Source: UBA4312 sp040266995 (GTDB lineage Bacteria; Bacillota_I; Bacilli_A; Erysipelotrichales; Erysipelotrichaceae). From it: 64,000 nt of DNA. Location of the stretch: NCBI GenBank assembly GCA_040266995.1, contig JAWRHV010000028.1, positions 1 to 64,000 of the forward strand, written 5' to 3'. Positions 32,377 to 40,706 of the stretch are shown here, one piece after another; position 1 is the first letter of the stretch, and each line of letters opens with the position of its first letter. The notes under the pieces were generated by a model. That model was not told the DNA's origin. It saw only the letters and a list, made by a program, of their open reading frames with translations, and did no database searches. The translations under genes and the position numbers were made by a program.

Positions 32377-34766
32377 GCAACAATGTTAACTACTTTTCCT
32401 TTCACGACAATAACCTTTTTGACTTCTTTACCTTCGATCTGCCGTTTTACATTGTCCAGAGATAAAGCCATTTCCTCGAGAACGCTATTGTCGGATCCGG
32501 CGGCCACTTCAAACTTACCTCGAACCTTACCGTTTACCTGGGCAACAACCGTCACAGTTTCCTCAACCAGGTATTTTTCATCATAAGACGGCCAAGGGGC
32601 ATATGTGATCGACTCTTCATGTTTTAATACATTCTGCCACAGCTCTTCACCCAAATGTGGAGCAAAGCAGGCAAACACCTGAATAAAGCCCTCCGCATAC
32701 GGACGATAAATGGTTTTCGCTTTATAGGCATCATTGATGAATACCATCATTTGACTGATAGCGGTATTCAAACGTAATGCGTCAATATCATGTGATACTT
32801 TCTTTACAGTTGCATGGAAGCTCTTATCCAGCGCATGATCGTTCTCGTCGGTGATCGTAGCAACCTCACTGAAGAATCGATTGACACGCTCCAACCATTT
32901 CCGTGTTCCATCTAAGCCGGTCGTAGACCACGGCAATGCCGATTCCAGTGGTCCCATAAACATTTCATATACACGCAGCGCATCGGCTCCATGGCTCTCA
33001 ATGATTTCATCCGGATTGATGACATTGCCACGGGACTTGCTCATCTTTTCTCCGTTTTCTCCCAGGATCATGCCTTGATGAAACAATTTCTGGAATGGTT
33101 CCGGTGTCGGAACAACACCACAATCGTATAATACCTTATGCCAAAAACGAGCGTACAGTAAATGTAATACAGCGTGCTCAGCGCCGCCGACATACAAATC
33201 CACCGGCAGCCAATGCTTTAACAGATCCGGTCGGCCGATTTCATCATCATTATGAGGATCGATATAACGGATGTAGTACCAGCATGAACCGGCCCACTGC
33301 GGCATCGTATTGGTTTCCCGTGTTCCTTTTACCCCGTCAATTTCCACATGCAGCCAATCGGCGACATTGGCTAATGGGCTTTCCCCGTTATCACTTGGTT
33401 TATAATTGTCCGTAGCTGGCAGTTCCAACGGAAGTTCATCCAATTCAACAGTCCGTTTCGTTCCGTCTTCCATGTTGATGATTGGAATTGGCTCGCCCCA
33501 ATACCGCTGACGGGAGAATAACCAGTCACGTAATTTGTAGGTTACCTTTGCTTCTCCACAATGATGCTCCTGCAGCCATTCCAGCATCTTATTGATCGCA
33601 TCTTCTTTGTTCAAACCGTTCATCCATTCGGAATTGATATGAAGACCATCTTCAGTATAGGCCTCTTTTTCTATATCGCCGCCTTCCAATACAGGAATGA
33701 TCGGTAAACCAAACTTTTTGGCAAATTCATAATCTCGTGTATCATGCGCAGGAACGGCCATGATTGCACCGGTTCCATAGCTTGCGAGGACATAATCACT
33801 GATCCAGATCGGAATCTTCTTTCCATTGACCGGATTGATCGCATACGCACCCGTAAATACACCAGTTTTATCTTTATTTAGATCCGTTCGCTCCAGATCG
33901 CTTTTTGTTGCACAAACGGCTTTGTATTCAGCCACTGCCTGTTTATATTCATCGGTTGTGATTTCATCCACAAACGGATGTTCCGGGCTGAACACACAGT
34001 ATGTAGCCCCAAACAAAGTATCACAACGTGTCGTAAAGACAGTAAACTCTTTATCATGACCATCAATTTTGAAAATGACATTGGCACCCTGGGATTTGCC
34101 GATCCAGTTCTTCTGCATTTCGATCGTAGAAGTCGGCCAGTCCAGCAAGTCTAGATCTTCCAGCAGTCTTTCTGCATAATCGGTAATGCGCAATACCCAC
34201 TGCCGCATCGGCTTACGAATGACCGGGTATCCCCCTCGTTCACTTTTTCCATCAATGACTTCTTCGTTGGCCAGTACGGCTTTCAGCTCAGGACACCAGT
34301 TAACCGGAATCTCATCAATATACGCCAATCCTTTTTTATACAGCTGTAAAAAGATCCATTGCGTCCATTTATAATAAGACGGATCACTGGTCGCAAATTC
34401 ACGATCCCAGTCATAGCTGAATCCTAAAGATTGGATCTGTTCACGAAAATGATCGATATTCCGTTTCGTAAATGTGGCTGGATGATTTCCGGTCTGGATG
34501 GCGTATTGTTCAGCCGGTAAACCAAAAGAATCCCATCCCATCGGATGCAGGACATTGTAACCCTCCATTCGTTTTTTACGTGCTACAATATCCGTGGCCG
34601 TATATCCTTCCGGATGGCCTACATGCAGACCCTGCCCGCTCGGATACGGGAACATATCCAGAACATAGTATTTTGGCTTTGACAGGTCGGCTGTATCACA
34701 CGCAAAGGTTTTTTCTTCCAGCCATCGTTTCTGCCATTTTTTTTCTACCGTTTGATGATCGTACAT
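32370..34766 (-). CDS. leuS: Leucyl-tRNA synthetase
   Basis: Class I synthetase charging tRNA-Leu, with a CP1 editing domain. The 798-residue product shows the HIGH box in MFPYPSGQGLHVGHPEGYTA, editing motifs FTTRCDTLFGATY and IMAVPAHDTRDYEFA, the KMSKS box in GEKMSKSRGNVINPDE, and the C-terminal VTVVAQVNGKVRGKF. GAGGAGG precedes the ATG. The gene follows comG; its promoter lies in the comGG end and a leucine T-box controls it. Confidence 0.97.
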   Translation of the reverse strand: MYDHQTVEKKWQKRWLEEKTFACDTADLSKPKYYVLDMFPYPSGQGLHVGHPEGYTATDIVARKKRMEGYNVLHPMGWDSFGLPAEQYAIQTGNHPATFTKRNIDHFREQIQSLGFSYDWDREFATSDPSYYKWTQWIFLQLYKKGLAYIDEIPVNWCPELKAVLANEEVIDGKSERGGYPVIRKPMRQWVLRITDYAERLLEDLDLLDWPTSTIEMQKNWIGKSQGANVIFKIDGHDKEFTVFTTRCDTLFGATYCVFSPEHPFVDEITTDEYKQAVAEYKAVCATKSDLERTDLNKDKTGVFTGAYAINPVNGKKIPIWISDYVLASYGTGAIMAVPAHDTRDYEFAKKFGLPIIPVLEGGDIEKEAYTEDGLHINSEWMNGLNKEDAINKMLEWLQEHHCGEAKVTYKLRDWLFSRQRYWGEPIPIINMEDGTKRTVELDELPLELPATDNYKPSDNGESPLANVADWLHVEIDGVKGTRETNTMPQWAGSCWYYIRYIDPHNDDEIGRPDLLKHWLPVDLYVGGAEHAVLHLLYARFWHKVLYDCGVVPTPEPFQKLFHQGMILGENGEKMSKSRGNVINPDEIIESHGADALRVYEMFMGPLESALPWSTTGLDGTRKWLERVNRFFSEVATITDENDHALDKSFHATVKKVSHDIDALRLNTAISQMMVFINDAYKAKTIYRPYAEGFIQVFACFAPHLGEELWQNVLKHEESITYAPWPSYDEKYLVEETVTVVAQVNGKVRGKFEVAAGSDNSVLEEMALSLDNVKRQIEGKEVKKVIVVKGKVVNIVAK

Positions 34767-34784
34767 TGTCTTTTCCTCCTCAAA

Positions 34785-34990
34785 ATAAAAACGTCCCTAT
34801 CTCTAAGGACGTTTGCTAACGCGGTACCACCTTAGTTCATAAGATTTCTCTTATGCCCTCTATCTTTTAACGCAAGATTACGGATCAAAATCAGTTCCAT
34901 GGTGAGTTCATTTCCTATCTGGACAGGCTTACACCACCCGCCTGTTCTCTCGGCCAGCATCCGAAACTACTACTCCACTTCAACACCTTT
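34785..34990 (-). promoter_or_regulatory. T-box leader of leuS (Leu specifier CUC)
   Basis: Minus-strand T-box: AGUA near 34972, specifier CTC at 34904-34906 (GAA-CTC-ACC), antiterminator GGTGGTACCGCG near 34821-34832, terminator stem 34789-34796/34807-34814 and a U tract. The leuA leader uses CUU, so the two leucine T-boxes read different codons. Confidence 0.92.
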
Positions 34991-34996
34991 AGGTGA

Positions 34997-35025
34997 ATTT
35001 TACCCTTTTTTTTAATCAGAGTCAA
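34997..35025 (-). promoter_or_regulatory. leuS promoter inside the comGG 3' end
   Basis: TTGACT (35020-35025), 17-bp spacer, TAAAAT (34997-35002) on the minus strand. The -35 overlaps the last codons of comGG (stop 35012). The start near 34990 fits the 5' end of the T-box. Confidence 0.6.
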
Positions 35026-35416
35026 TATCCATTCCCACGATTGATTTGTCATCATAATATATCTTCATCGTAATCTGTTTTCCCTTTTTTTCATACGAAC
35101 AGAGAACATACGTTCCTTGATCCTGAAAATGAACAGAAACCGAATCAATGGTCGCATCCATATCAGATAAAAGCCGTTGTTCACTACCGTTACAACGACG
35201 CACCCATGTATTGGTGGCCACCATATGGCGGGCATATGACAAGCATGCCAGATCCATCTCACTTTGTTTTGAGCACTGGCGCAGTTCCATAACACTAAGC
35301 GCCCAGACACAACCATATCCAACAATTTCCATCGTAAGAGCCAGGCATAACAAAGCCAGCCAGGAGGCATATCCGTTATATGATCTGGAATGTATATGTC
35401 TTTTTATTCTTTTCAT
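35012..35416 (-). CDS. comGG: ComGG-like minor pseudopilin/competence protein
   Basis: A 134-residue protein with one membrane helix (about 17-42, SWLALLCLALTMEIVGYGCVW) after a basic N-terminus containing NGYASW, a prepilin-like site without the usual GF. The rest is a small extracytoplasmic domain. It is last in the comG operon and overlaps comGF by 41 nt; assignment as ComGG rests on position and topology, because this family is poorly conserved. Confidence 0.75.
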   Translation of the reverse strand: MKRIKRHIHSRSYNGYASWLALLCLALTMEIVGYGCVWALSVMELRQCSKQSEMDLACLSYARHMVATNTWVRRCNGSEQRLLSDMDATIDSVSVHFQDQGTYVLCSYEKKGKQITMKIYYDDKSIVGMDIDSD

Positions 35417-35771
35417 ATTTCAAAAATATTTTATGCTCTTTTTCATAAAATTCCGCTTGATCAACAAATTCCATAAGTATCTCATAGCCTTTTTCCTTAA
35501 CCAGTCTGTGTCTGTCGTAACCGATCATATATTCCTCATGATTCAAAGTGCATATCCAATATCCGTTTTCTGTATGGTTATCACTGGCCAGCATCGCCAG
35601 CTGGCGCATTTGCAGAATGGCAAACTGATCCTGCTGCACAGAAGGCAGATTGACTAACCGATGACATGTCAAGATCAGAAGCAATGCGAGAAAAGCGACG
35701 ATCATGGAAACACAAAGACCTAAAAGACTGTCAATCAGCGTAAAACCATTGGGTGGATATTTTCGTTTCAA
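35376..35771 (-). CDS. comGF: ComGF-like minor pseudopilin
   Basis: A 131-residue prepilin-like protein. The cleavage motif PPNGFTLIDSLLGL is followed by a hydrophobic helix (to about residue 38), then a globular part with GYWICTLNHEEYMIGYDRHR, typical of ComGF. The start is TTG at 35771 with GAGGA 7 nt upstream. It overlaps comGE by 41 nt and comGG by 41 nt. It should be processed by a type IV prepilin peptidase encoded elsewhere. Confidence 0.82.
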   Translation of the reverse strand: MKRKYPPNGFTLIDSLLGLCVSMIVAFLALLLILTCHRLVNLPSVQQDQFAILQMRQLAMLASDNHTENGYWICTLNHEEYMIGYDRHRLVKEKGYEILMEFVDQAEFYEKEHKIFLKYEKNKKTYTFQII

Positions 35772-35889
35772 TTTGTAATCCTCGTCCCTTCTCCATCATT
35801 TGTGCACAAACCAGGATCAGCTCTATGCATATCCCTAGAATTAACAGTCCCAACAATGCTTCGGTCAATAGAAATCCATTCTTACTCAA
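35731..35889 (-). CDS. comGE: ComGE-like minor pseudopilin, very short
   Basis: A prepilin-like sequence SKNGFLLTEALLGLLILGI followed by only about 30 residues, giving 52 residues if translation starts at the TTG at 35889, which overlaps the comGD stop (TTGAGTAA). ComGE is usually near 100 residues. An ATG at 35943 would give 70 residues with a longer leader but overlaps comGD by 62 nt. Its operon position and motif support ComGE; the exact start is uncertain. Confidence 0.65.
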   Translation of the reverse strand: MSKNGFLLTEALLGLLILGICIELILVCAQMMEKGRGLQIETKISTQWFYAD

Positions 35890-36268
35890 TACGGATTCGC
35901 CCCATTCCCAGTTGAAAGACCATCTTTTTTCTCTGCTGTCCATTTTGACACTGTACAGTTCCCGCTTTGGATATATTTCCGTTTTCATTGTAATGAAATG
36001 AAAAGGACGTACAGCTGATTCCTTTTGGATAAGCGAAACGGCTTCCATCAAAAACGGCCTGTCTATCCTGAATTGTCACATCTTTATCTTTCTTTGTATA
36101 AAAAGAAGATTCCTGTACATACAGACAACGAGACTGCAGCTGCTGCATAAACAAACCCAGAGAATGGTCTCTATGAGAAGATAAAGAAACAGTGCAGACA
36201 CTTATCAACAGAAGAACGAGCAATACCTCCATCAATGTAAATCCGTTACTGGGCTTTGGCTTCCCCAT
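35882..36268 (-). CDS. comGD: ComGD-like minor pseudopilin
   Basis: A 128-residue protein with the prepilin motif SNGFTLMEVLLVLLLISVC (cleavage G-F, glutamate at +5) and a C-terminal soluble domain. It overlaps comGC by 23 nt and is read on from it. Minor pseudopilins of this kind prime assembly of the DNA-uptake pseudopilus. Confidence 0.85.
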   Translation of the reverse strand: MGKPKPSNGFTLMEVLLVLLLISVCTVSLSSHRDHSLGLFMQQLQSRCLYVQESSFYTKKDKDVTIQDRQAVFDGSRFAYPKGISCTSFSFHYNENGNISKAGTVQCQNGQQRKKMVFQLGMGRIRIE

Positions 36269-36539
36269 TGACGATTACCACATGCTTCCCGTTTGGACAT
36301 GTATCTTGTTTATCCTTCAGATAACCTTCACTGATCAATTGTGAAACGGAGGTCGGGGTCTTATCGTGATCGATTTCATAGAGAACAATTTGGCTGTTCA
36401 CGATATCCACCAGTGCATTGCAGCCTTTTGCACGTATGATTTTTTCTTTTTGTTGAATGTTCGGAATCGTAATCAATAACAACAACGCCACAACGAGCAT
36501 TACAATCATCATTTCCAATATAGTAAACGCATTTTTCAT
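36246..36539 (-). CDS. comGC: ComGC major pseudopilin
   Basis: A 97-residue protein that forms the body of the competence pseudopilus. It opens MKNAFTILEMMIVMLVVALL: the residue before Phe is Ala rather than the usual Gly, and Glu+5 is present. The mature part has the ComGC-typical LVDIVNSQIVLYEIDH, SVSQLISEGYLK and a cysteine in DTCPNGK. GGGAGG lies 6 nt before the ATG at 36539; another ATG 6 nt upstream abuts it. Confidence 0.92.
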   Translation of the reverse strand: MKNAFTILEMMIVMLVVALLLLITIPNIQQKEKIIRAKGCNALVDIVNSQIVLYEIDHDKTPTSVSQLISEGYLKDKQDTCPNGKHVVIVNGEAKAQ

Positions 36540-36553
36540 TTCCATCCTCCCTT

Positions 36554-37462
36554 CTAAAATGTATTAAGAAGATTTAACGGCATTAAAATCACCTGGTAGA
36601 ATACAAAGACCAATACCGCAACACTCAGATACGAAACCACCTGTATCGCGATGACCCATTGCTTTACCGTTTTTGAGATAGCGAGACGGGTATATTGTTG
36701 ATAGATGGTCAACAAACCCGTTAAATCACCGGTCATCAATCCGGTACGTATAAATGTTCCAAACGATTCATCGAACAAACTCCCATCAAAGATCTCATGC
36801 ATAGGATATCCCTGATGCAAACGTTGATCGGTGTATCGGATCAGAGCAGTCATAGGTTTGGAGAAATGAATTTCATTCATGATCTGAATACATTGCTGTG
36901 TTGATAATCCGAAATCCAATAGAGCTTTCCAGATTTCAGAAAACGTATATGTCTGGATCTTTTTATAAACCGGAATGCGATTGAACCATCGAATATCAAT
37001 GAATGTATGTAAATGAATTTCTAACAAGACAACAAACGCACCCGATACGAAAAACAGAATCAGATAAAATAACTTCATCCCCTTGATCATGATCATCATC
37101 GATGTATCCTGCGCATAGACCATCATAGATGGAATGATCGTACGGGAAAAGAACTCAACGAGAAAGTAGGAAAAAAACAATAGAAAACACGGATACCCTA
37201 CTTGTTTCAAAAAATCTTTTCTCGCAATTGATTCAGTACTCTCAATACGGTCGGCACAATCCATCGCATTCTTTAATGGAATATGCATCGCAAGAACGCG
37301 GATATAGAAAAAATAAGGATCTTTTTGTCCCTGTGTCAGAATATCCGACAAGGTTCTTCCTTCGTTCAAAGCTGCAATGATCTTCTTATGGTCTTTGAAG
37401 CAGCACCGCATAACCATCTTTACTTCAAAGCCATGATTCATCATCTGACGAAATTGCTTCAT
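36554..37462 (-). CDS. comGB: ComGB, inner-membrane platform protein of the competence pseudopilus
   Basis: A GspF/PilC-type membrane protein with two homologous halves and three hydrophobic segments (FLLFFSYFLVEFF; FYLILFFVSGAFVVLLEI; VVSYLSVAVLVFVFYQVI). I give the ATG at 37462 (302 residues), which overlaps comGA by 38 nt; a TTG at 37507 with GGAG 6 nt upstream would add 15 residues and better fits the usual N-terminus. Frames extending to 37621 are unlikely. Confidence 0.88.
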   Translation of the reverse strand: MKQFRQMMNHGFEVKMVMRCCFKDHKKIIAALNEGRTLSDILTQGQKDPYFFYIRVLAMHIPLKNAMDCADRIESTESIARKDFLKQVGYPCFLLFFSYFLVEFFSRTIIPSMMVYAQDTSMMIMIKGMKLFYLILFFVSGAFVVLLEIHLHTFIDIRWFNRIPVYKKIQTYTFSEIWKALLDFGLSTQQCIQIMNEIHFSKPMTALIRYTDQRLHQGYPMHEIFDGSLFDESFGTFIRTGLMTGDLTGLLTIYQQYTRLAISKTVKQWVIAIQVVSYLSVAVLVFVFYQVILMPLNLLNTF

Positions 37463-38462
37463 CTCCTGTCTGGAGACCCTGCAGATCTCTGAGGGCTTGT
37501 GGGTCAATGATATCTCCGTTGTCAACAGCTTTCTGAATTTCGTAAGAGAGGGTATGAAACTTCGGTGGTGTCTTTCCGTTTTCGATCGTATATGCCAAGG
37601 CTTTATCCGAAAGAATCTCATAAATACATTGTTTTCCTCCTTTCCTATCTTTCAAGTACAACCTCTGGGACAAGATAGCGGTCAGGGTATTGCGCAGTTC
37701 AAAAGGCTGTATGCCAAAATCGTATAAACGTTGTAAACTCTCCTGTCCATTCTTGGAATGCATGGTCGTAAATACAAGATGGCCTGTCAGGGCAGCGCGG
37801 ACAACCATATGCGCCGTATATGCGTTGCGCGTTTCACCAATGAATATGACATCCGGATCATGTCGTAAAAGCTCTTCAATCCCCTTTTCATAGGTAAATC
37901 CCTGCAATTCATTGATCTGCAGCTGCAGATAACTGGCATCTTCTATTTCGATCGGATCTTCCAGACTGACCACTTTGTACTGTCCCTGCGCCGCAATCGT
38001 ATGAAGAATGGCATGCAAAGTCGTTGTTTTTCCGGAGTTTGTCGGTCCTGTGGAAATAACCAATCCATGACGCAACTGACAGATCCGCTGCATATACTTT
38101 CTATGAACAGGATTCTCTGTCAATTCTTCAATGGACAGATCCTCACGTGTATTCAACATACGTAAAACACCTGTCTGAATTGTCTGGTTTACGATAACGC
38201 TAAAGCGGCAATAAATACGACGTTGCTGAATCACAATTTCAAACTGTCCGCTTTGCGGCAAAAACGGATTGGTCAGATCAAAACCTGCATGAAACTTTAA
38301 AAATTCAAAAAAACCTGTATCCCATAGATCCTGATACAACGGTAGCATTCCCTGCATGGTTCGAAGCTGTATTTGCAGATGATTCTTTTCCTGAATAAAA
38401 TGAATGTCGCTTGCTTTTTTATCGATTGCCAGTTGAATTAAAGATGTAAGTAATTGTTCCAT
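37425..38462 (-). CDS. comGA: ComGA, secretion/competence traffic ATPase
   Basis: A 345-residue GspE/PilB-family ATPase powering pseudopilus assembly for DNA uptake. The N-terminal SDIHFIQEK motif is followed by Walker A STGPTNSGKTTTLHAI, the Asp box VVSLEDPIEIE, Walker B PDVIFIGETRNAYTAH and the His box TGHLVFTTMHS. It is shorter than PilB and typical of ComGA. AGAGG precedes the ATG. It is first in comGA-GG. Confidence 0.95.
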   Translation of the reverse strand: MEQLLTSLIQLAIDKKASDIHFIQEKNHLQIQLRTMQGMLPLYQDLWDTGFFEFLKFHAGFDLTNPFLPQSGQFEIVIQQRRIYCRFSVIVNQTIQTGVLRMLNTREDLSIEELTENPVHRKYMQRICQLRHGLVISTGPTNSGKTTTLHAILHTIAAQGQYKVVSLEDPIEIEDASYLQLQINELQGFTYEKGIEELLRHDPDVIFIGETRNAYTAHMVVRAALTGHLVFTTMHSKNGQESLQRLYDFGIQPFELRNTLTAILSQRLYLKDRKGGKQCIYEILSDKALAYTIENGKTPPKFHTLSYEIQKAVDNGDIIDPQALRDLQGLQTGDEAISSDDESWL

Positions 38463-38503
38463 GTCGTACCTCTGTTATCATGTACGTCTTTCTAAAAAGG
38501 CAA

Positions 38504-38537
38504 CAAAAAAAGAATTCTATATTTATCATAGAATTCT
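38504..38537 (-). terminator. Terminator after the MBL hydrolase gene
   Basis: Perfect 10-bp stem 38511-38520/38528-38537 and a 7-nt loop, then seven T on the minus strand. It overlaps the first base pairs of the hydrolase stop codon (38536-38538) and separates that gene from comGA. Confidence 0.88.
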
Positions 38538-39150
38538 ATAATGCTCTTAAATATGGATTCCAACTCTTTTCCTGTTCCAATGTAGTGTTTGGTCCATGTC
38601 CGCAGAAAACGGTATAATTCGTATCCAGTTCTGCCAGCCTTTTTAACGATTGGCGCATCTGCATCATGGAACCGGATGGTAAATCCGTTCTTCCTATTGA
38701 GCCCTGAAACAATGTATCACCGGCAAACATATAATCTTCATACAAGAAAACGGAAGAACCGATCGTATGCCCCGGTGTATGCATCATCTGTATCGTGAAA
38801 TGACCAATCTGATGCGTTCCTTCTTCGATCCCGATCGGCTTGGCATGACTGATAAAATGCATAAAGAAAGAAGCAGATCCATTGCTTCTAGGATCGGATA
38901 AAAAATTCACTTCCGATGTATGAATATAAACCGGTACATCGTAACGACTTAATAAATCATCCAATCCGCCAATATGATCAAAGTGACCATGTGTCAGTAA
39001 AACAGCCTCCAGTTTGCATCCATTATCCTTTAAGACAGAATCCAGATCGGAAAAAATATCTCCTGGATCGATCACTAACGCATATCCTTGATCCATCAAT
39101 ACAAAACAGTTTGTCTGTACTGGTCCTAATGTTCTTTCAACTACTTTCAT
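38536..39150 (-). CDS. MBL-fold metallo-hydrolase (YqgX/GloB-like)
   Basis: A 204-residue metallo-beta-lactamase-fold hydrolase. Metal ligands are visible in TLTHGHFDHIGG-type LLTHGHFDHIGG (about 52-63), MHTPGHTIGS and FAGDTLFQGSIGRTD, with HGPNT near the end. Family members cleave thioesters such as hydroxyacyl-glutathione analogues; the substrate here is unknown. The start MKVVERTLGPVQTNCFVL fits the family. There is no Shine-Dalgarno; the ATG is 12 nt after the rpmG terminator U tract. Confidence 0.9.
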   Translation of the reverse strand: MKVVERTLGPVQTNCFVLMDQGYALVIDPGDIFSDLDSVLKDNGCKLEAVLLTHGHFDHIGGLDDLLSRYDVPVYIHTSEVNFLSDPRSNGSASFFMHFISHAKPIGIEEGTHQIGHFTIQMMHTPGHTIGSSVFLYEDYMFAGDTLFQGSIGRTDLPSGSMMQMRQSLKRLAELDTNYTVFCGHGPNTTLEQEKSWNPYLRAL

Positions 39151-39162
39151 AACGCAATTGAT

Positions 39163-39186
39163 AAAAAAGACCGATAATCGGTCTTT
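39163..39186 (-). terminator. Terminator of rpmG
   Basis: Palindromic stem 39166-39173/39179-39186 (AAAGACCG with CGGTCTTT) followed by six T on the minus strand, 2 nt after the rpmG stop. Confidence 0.87.
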
Positions 39187-39187
39187 C

Positions 39188-39337
39188 TTATTTTTTCTCC
39201 TTATGATCCGTCTTCTGATTGCACTTCGGACAATATTTTTTAATGATCATCTTTTCTGGATGTTTTCTTTTATTTCGAGTACCGATATAGTTTTCATCAC
39301 CACATACAGAACATTTAAAAATGATACGATCTCTCAT
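39188..39337 (-). CDS. rpmG: 50S ribosomal protein L33, zinc-ribbon form
   Basis: A 49-residue protein that I translated by hand: opening MRDRIIFKCSVCGDENYIGT and ending in a Lys-rich tail. The pattern is the L33 family (RNKRKHPEKM, IIKKYCPKCN). Both cysteine pairs (CSVC and CPKC) are present, so this is the zinc-binding version. GAGGAGG is well spaced before the ATG, and a terminator follows the stop. Confidence 0.95.
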   Translation of the reverse strand: MRDRIIFKCSVCGDENYIGTRNKRKHPEKMIIKKYCPKCNQKTDHKEKK

Positions 39338-39409
39338 GGTCAATCCTCCTCACGTTAACATATGAATTGTATCAAACTTAAAACCGTTGTGCAAGAGAGA
39401 ATATGCTTT

Positions 39410-40600
39410 TTAAAGCCCAAAGACGCCCTGCTCTTTCAACGATTCATAATCGAATCCGAATTCTTCAATAACCTCCCTTGTATGATATCCCAGAGGATAT
39501 CCACATGTGTCATAGGTTACCGGCGTCTTCGAAAACTTCACCGGAAATCCCAGCTGCCGGATTGTTTGCGGACTCTGCGGATCCAAAGAAGGTACCTTAA
39601 GACGACATACCATTTCCCGTGCTTGAATCTGAGGGTCCTGATCCAAAGCTTCTTTCACAGACAATACCGGTTCTACACAGCAGTCCAGCTCTTTAAATAT
39701 TTCGATCCATTCTTTTTTTGTTTTTGATAAAAACCTTTCTCTGATCCGCTTGCGAACCGCTTCAATATCATCTGGTTCACAACCACCTTCAATCAGATCC
39801 GGACAGTCTATCCCTAAACAGAACGCCCTCCAGAATTTTGGTTCCAGTGAACCTACGCTGATAAATTCATCATCTTTGGTTCGGTAATACCCATAAACAG
39901 AACCACCGTTTAAGCGACATTGTTCACGTCCGCTATCTTGTCCGCTCGCAAGATACCGCGTCCCTTCCATGCCTAAAAAAGGAATCAGCCCATCCAGCAT
40001 CGCTACATCAATGGCTTGACCAATTCCCGTCATCGTCCGATAATGAACGGCTGCCAGAATCGATACGACAGAATTCATGGCTCCTGCACAAAGATCGGCA
40101 ATCTGGATATTCATCGGCGCAGGTCCGCTTTCCTTGTAACCTGCCATCGCAAGATTTCCACTTCGGGCCATATAATTACAATCATGACCGGCTGCATTGG
40201 CCATAGGTCCTGTTTGTCCGTATCCAGTCAGAGAACAATAAATAATCTTTGGGTTGACCTTCTTCAGCTGCTCATATCCCAGACCCAGTCGATCCATAAT
40301 ACCCGGACGAAACTGCTCGATGATAATATCGTATTCCTTGATTAATTCTTTAACGAGTTCCACCGCTTGTTTATTCTTCAGGTCAAGATAAATATTTCGT
40401 TTATTCCGACCTAGCCAGGCCTCGTTTGCCGATAACTGCGTTCCTTCAATAAAAGGCTCATATTCAAGGACAAAATCTTTTCTTTTTGGCGAACTTATCT
40501 TTAAAACGTCCGCTCCCATATCTGCCAGCATTAAAGTTGCATATGGCCCTGGCAGCAATGTTGTAAAATCCAATATTTTCATATCTTGTAATAATTTCAT
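39410..40600 (-). CDS. CaiB/BaiF family (family III) CoA transferase
   Basis: A 396-residue family III CoA transferase or racemase. N-terminal MKILDFTTLLPGPYATLML and DVLKISSP bind CoA; GRNKRNIYLDLK, FRPGIMDRLGLGYEQL and the likely catalytic aspartate in AAGHDCNYMARSGNLA follow, with GQAIDVAMLDGLIPF later. Known members act on carnitine, formyl/oxalyl, bile acid or 2-methylacyl CoA esters. No partner dehydrogenase, ligase or transporter is adjacent, so the substrate is open. The ribosome site before 40600 is weak (GGGTGATAG). Confidence 0.88.
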   Translation of the reverse strand: MKLLQDMKILDFTTLLPGPYATLMLADMGADVLKISSPKRKDFVLEYEPFIEGTQLSANEAWLGRNKRNIYLDLKNKQAVELVKELIKEYDIIIEQFRPGIMDRLGLGYEQLKKVNPKIIYCSLTGYGQTGPMANAAGHDCNYMARSGNLAMAGYKESGPAPMNIQIADLCAGAMNSVVSILAAVHYRTMTGIGQAIDVAMLDGLIPFLGMEGTRYLASGQDSGREQCRLNGGSVYGYYRTKDDEFISVGSLEPKFWRAFCLGIDCPDLIEGGCEPDDIEAVRKRIRERFLSKTKKEWIEIFKELDCCVEPVLSVKEALDQDPQIQAREMVCRLKVPSLDPQSPQTIRQLGFPVKFSKTPVTYDTCGYPLGYHTREVIEEFGFDYESLKEQGVFGL

Positions 40601-40672
40601 ATCTATCACCCATTCAATTTTAACCAAACACGACCAATTTTTCCATCTTTTCTCCCACTTGTTCCGATTCTA

Positions 40673-40700
40673 TTTACATCAATAATAACTTTTCTATAAT
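40673..40700 (+). promoter_or_regulatory. Promoter for a plus-strand small RNA
   Basis: TTTACA (40673-40678), 16-bp spacer, perfect TATAAT (40695-40700). It points into a 327-nt stretch without a protein gene between the CoA transferase and the PBP gene, both on the other strand. Confidence 0.68.
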
Positions 40701-40706
40701 GAAAGT

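Noticed and set aside
35944..36051. N-terminal extension of comGE
   Set aside because: It would put more than 55 residues before the prepilin cut site and overlaps comGD heavily.
37463..37621. N-terminal extension of comGB to 37621
   Set aside because: It would overlap comGA by about 200 nt, and the added residues do not resemble ComGB.
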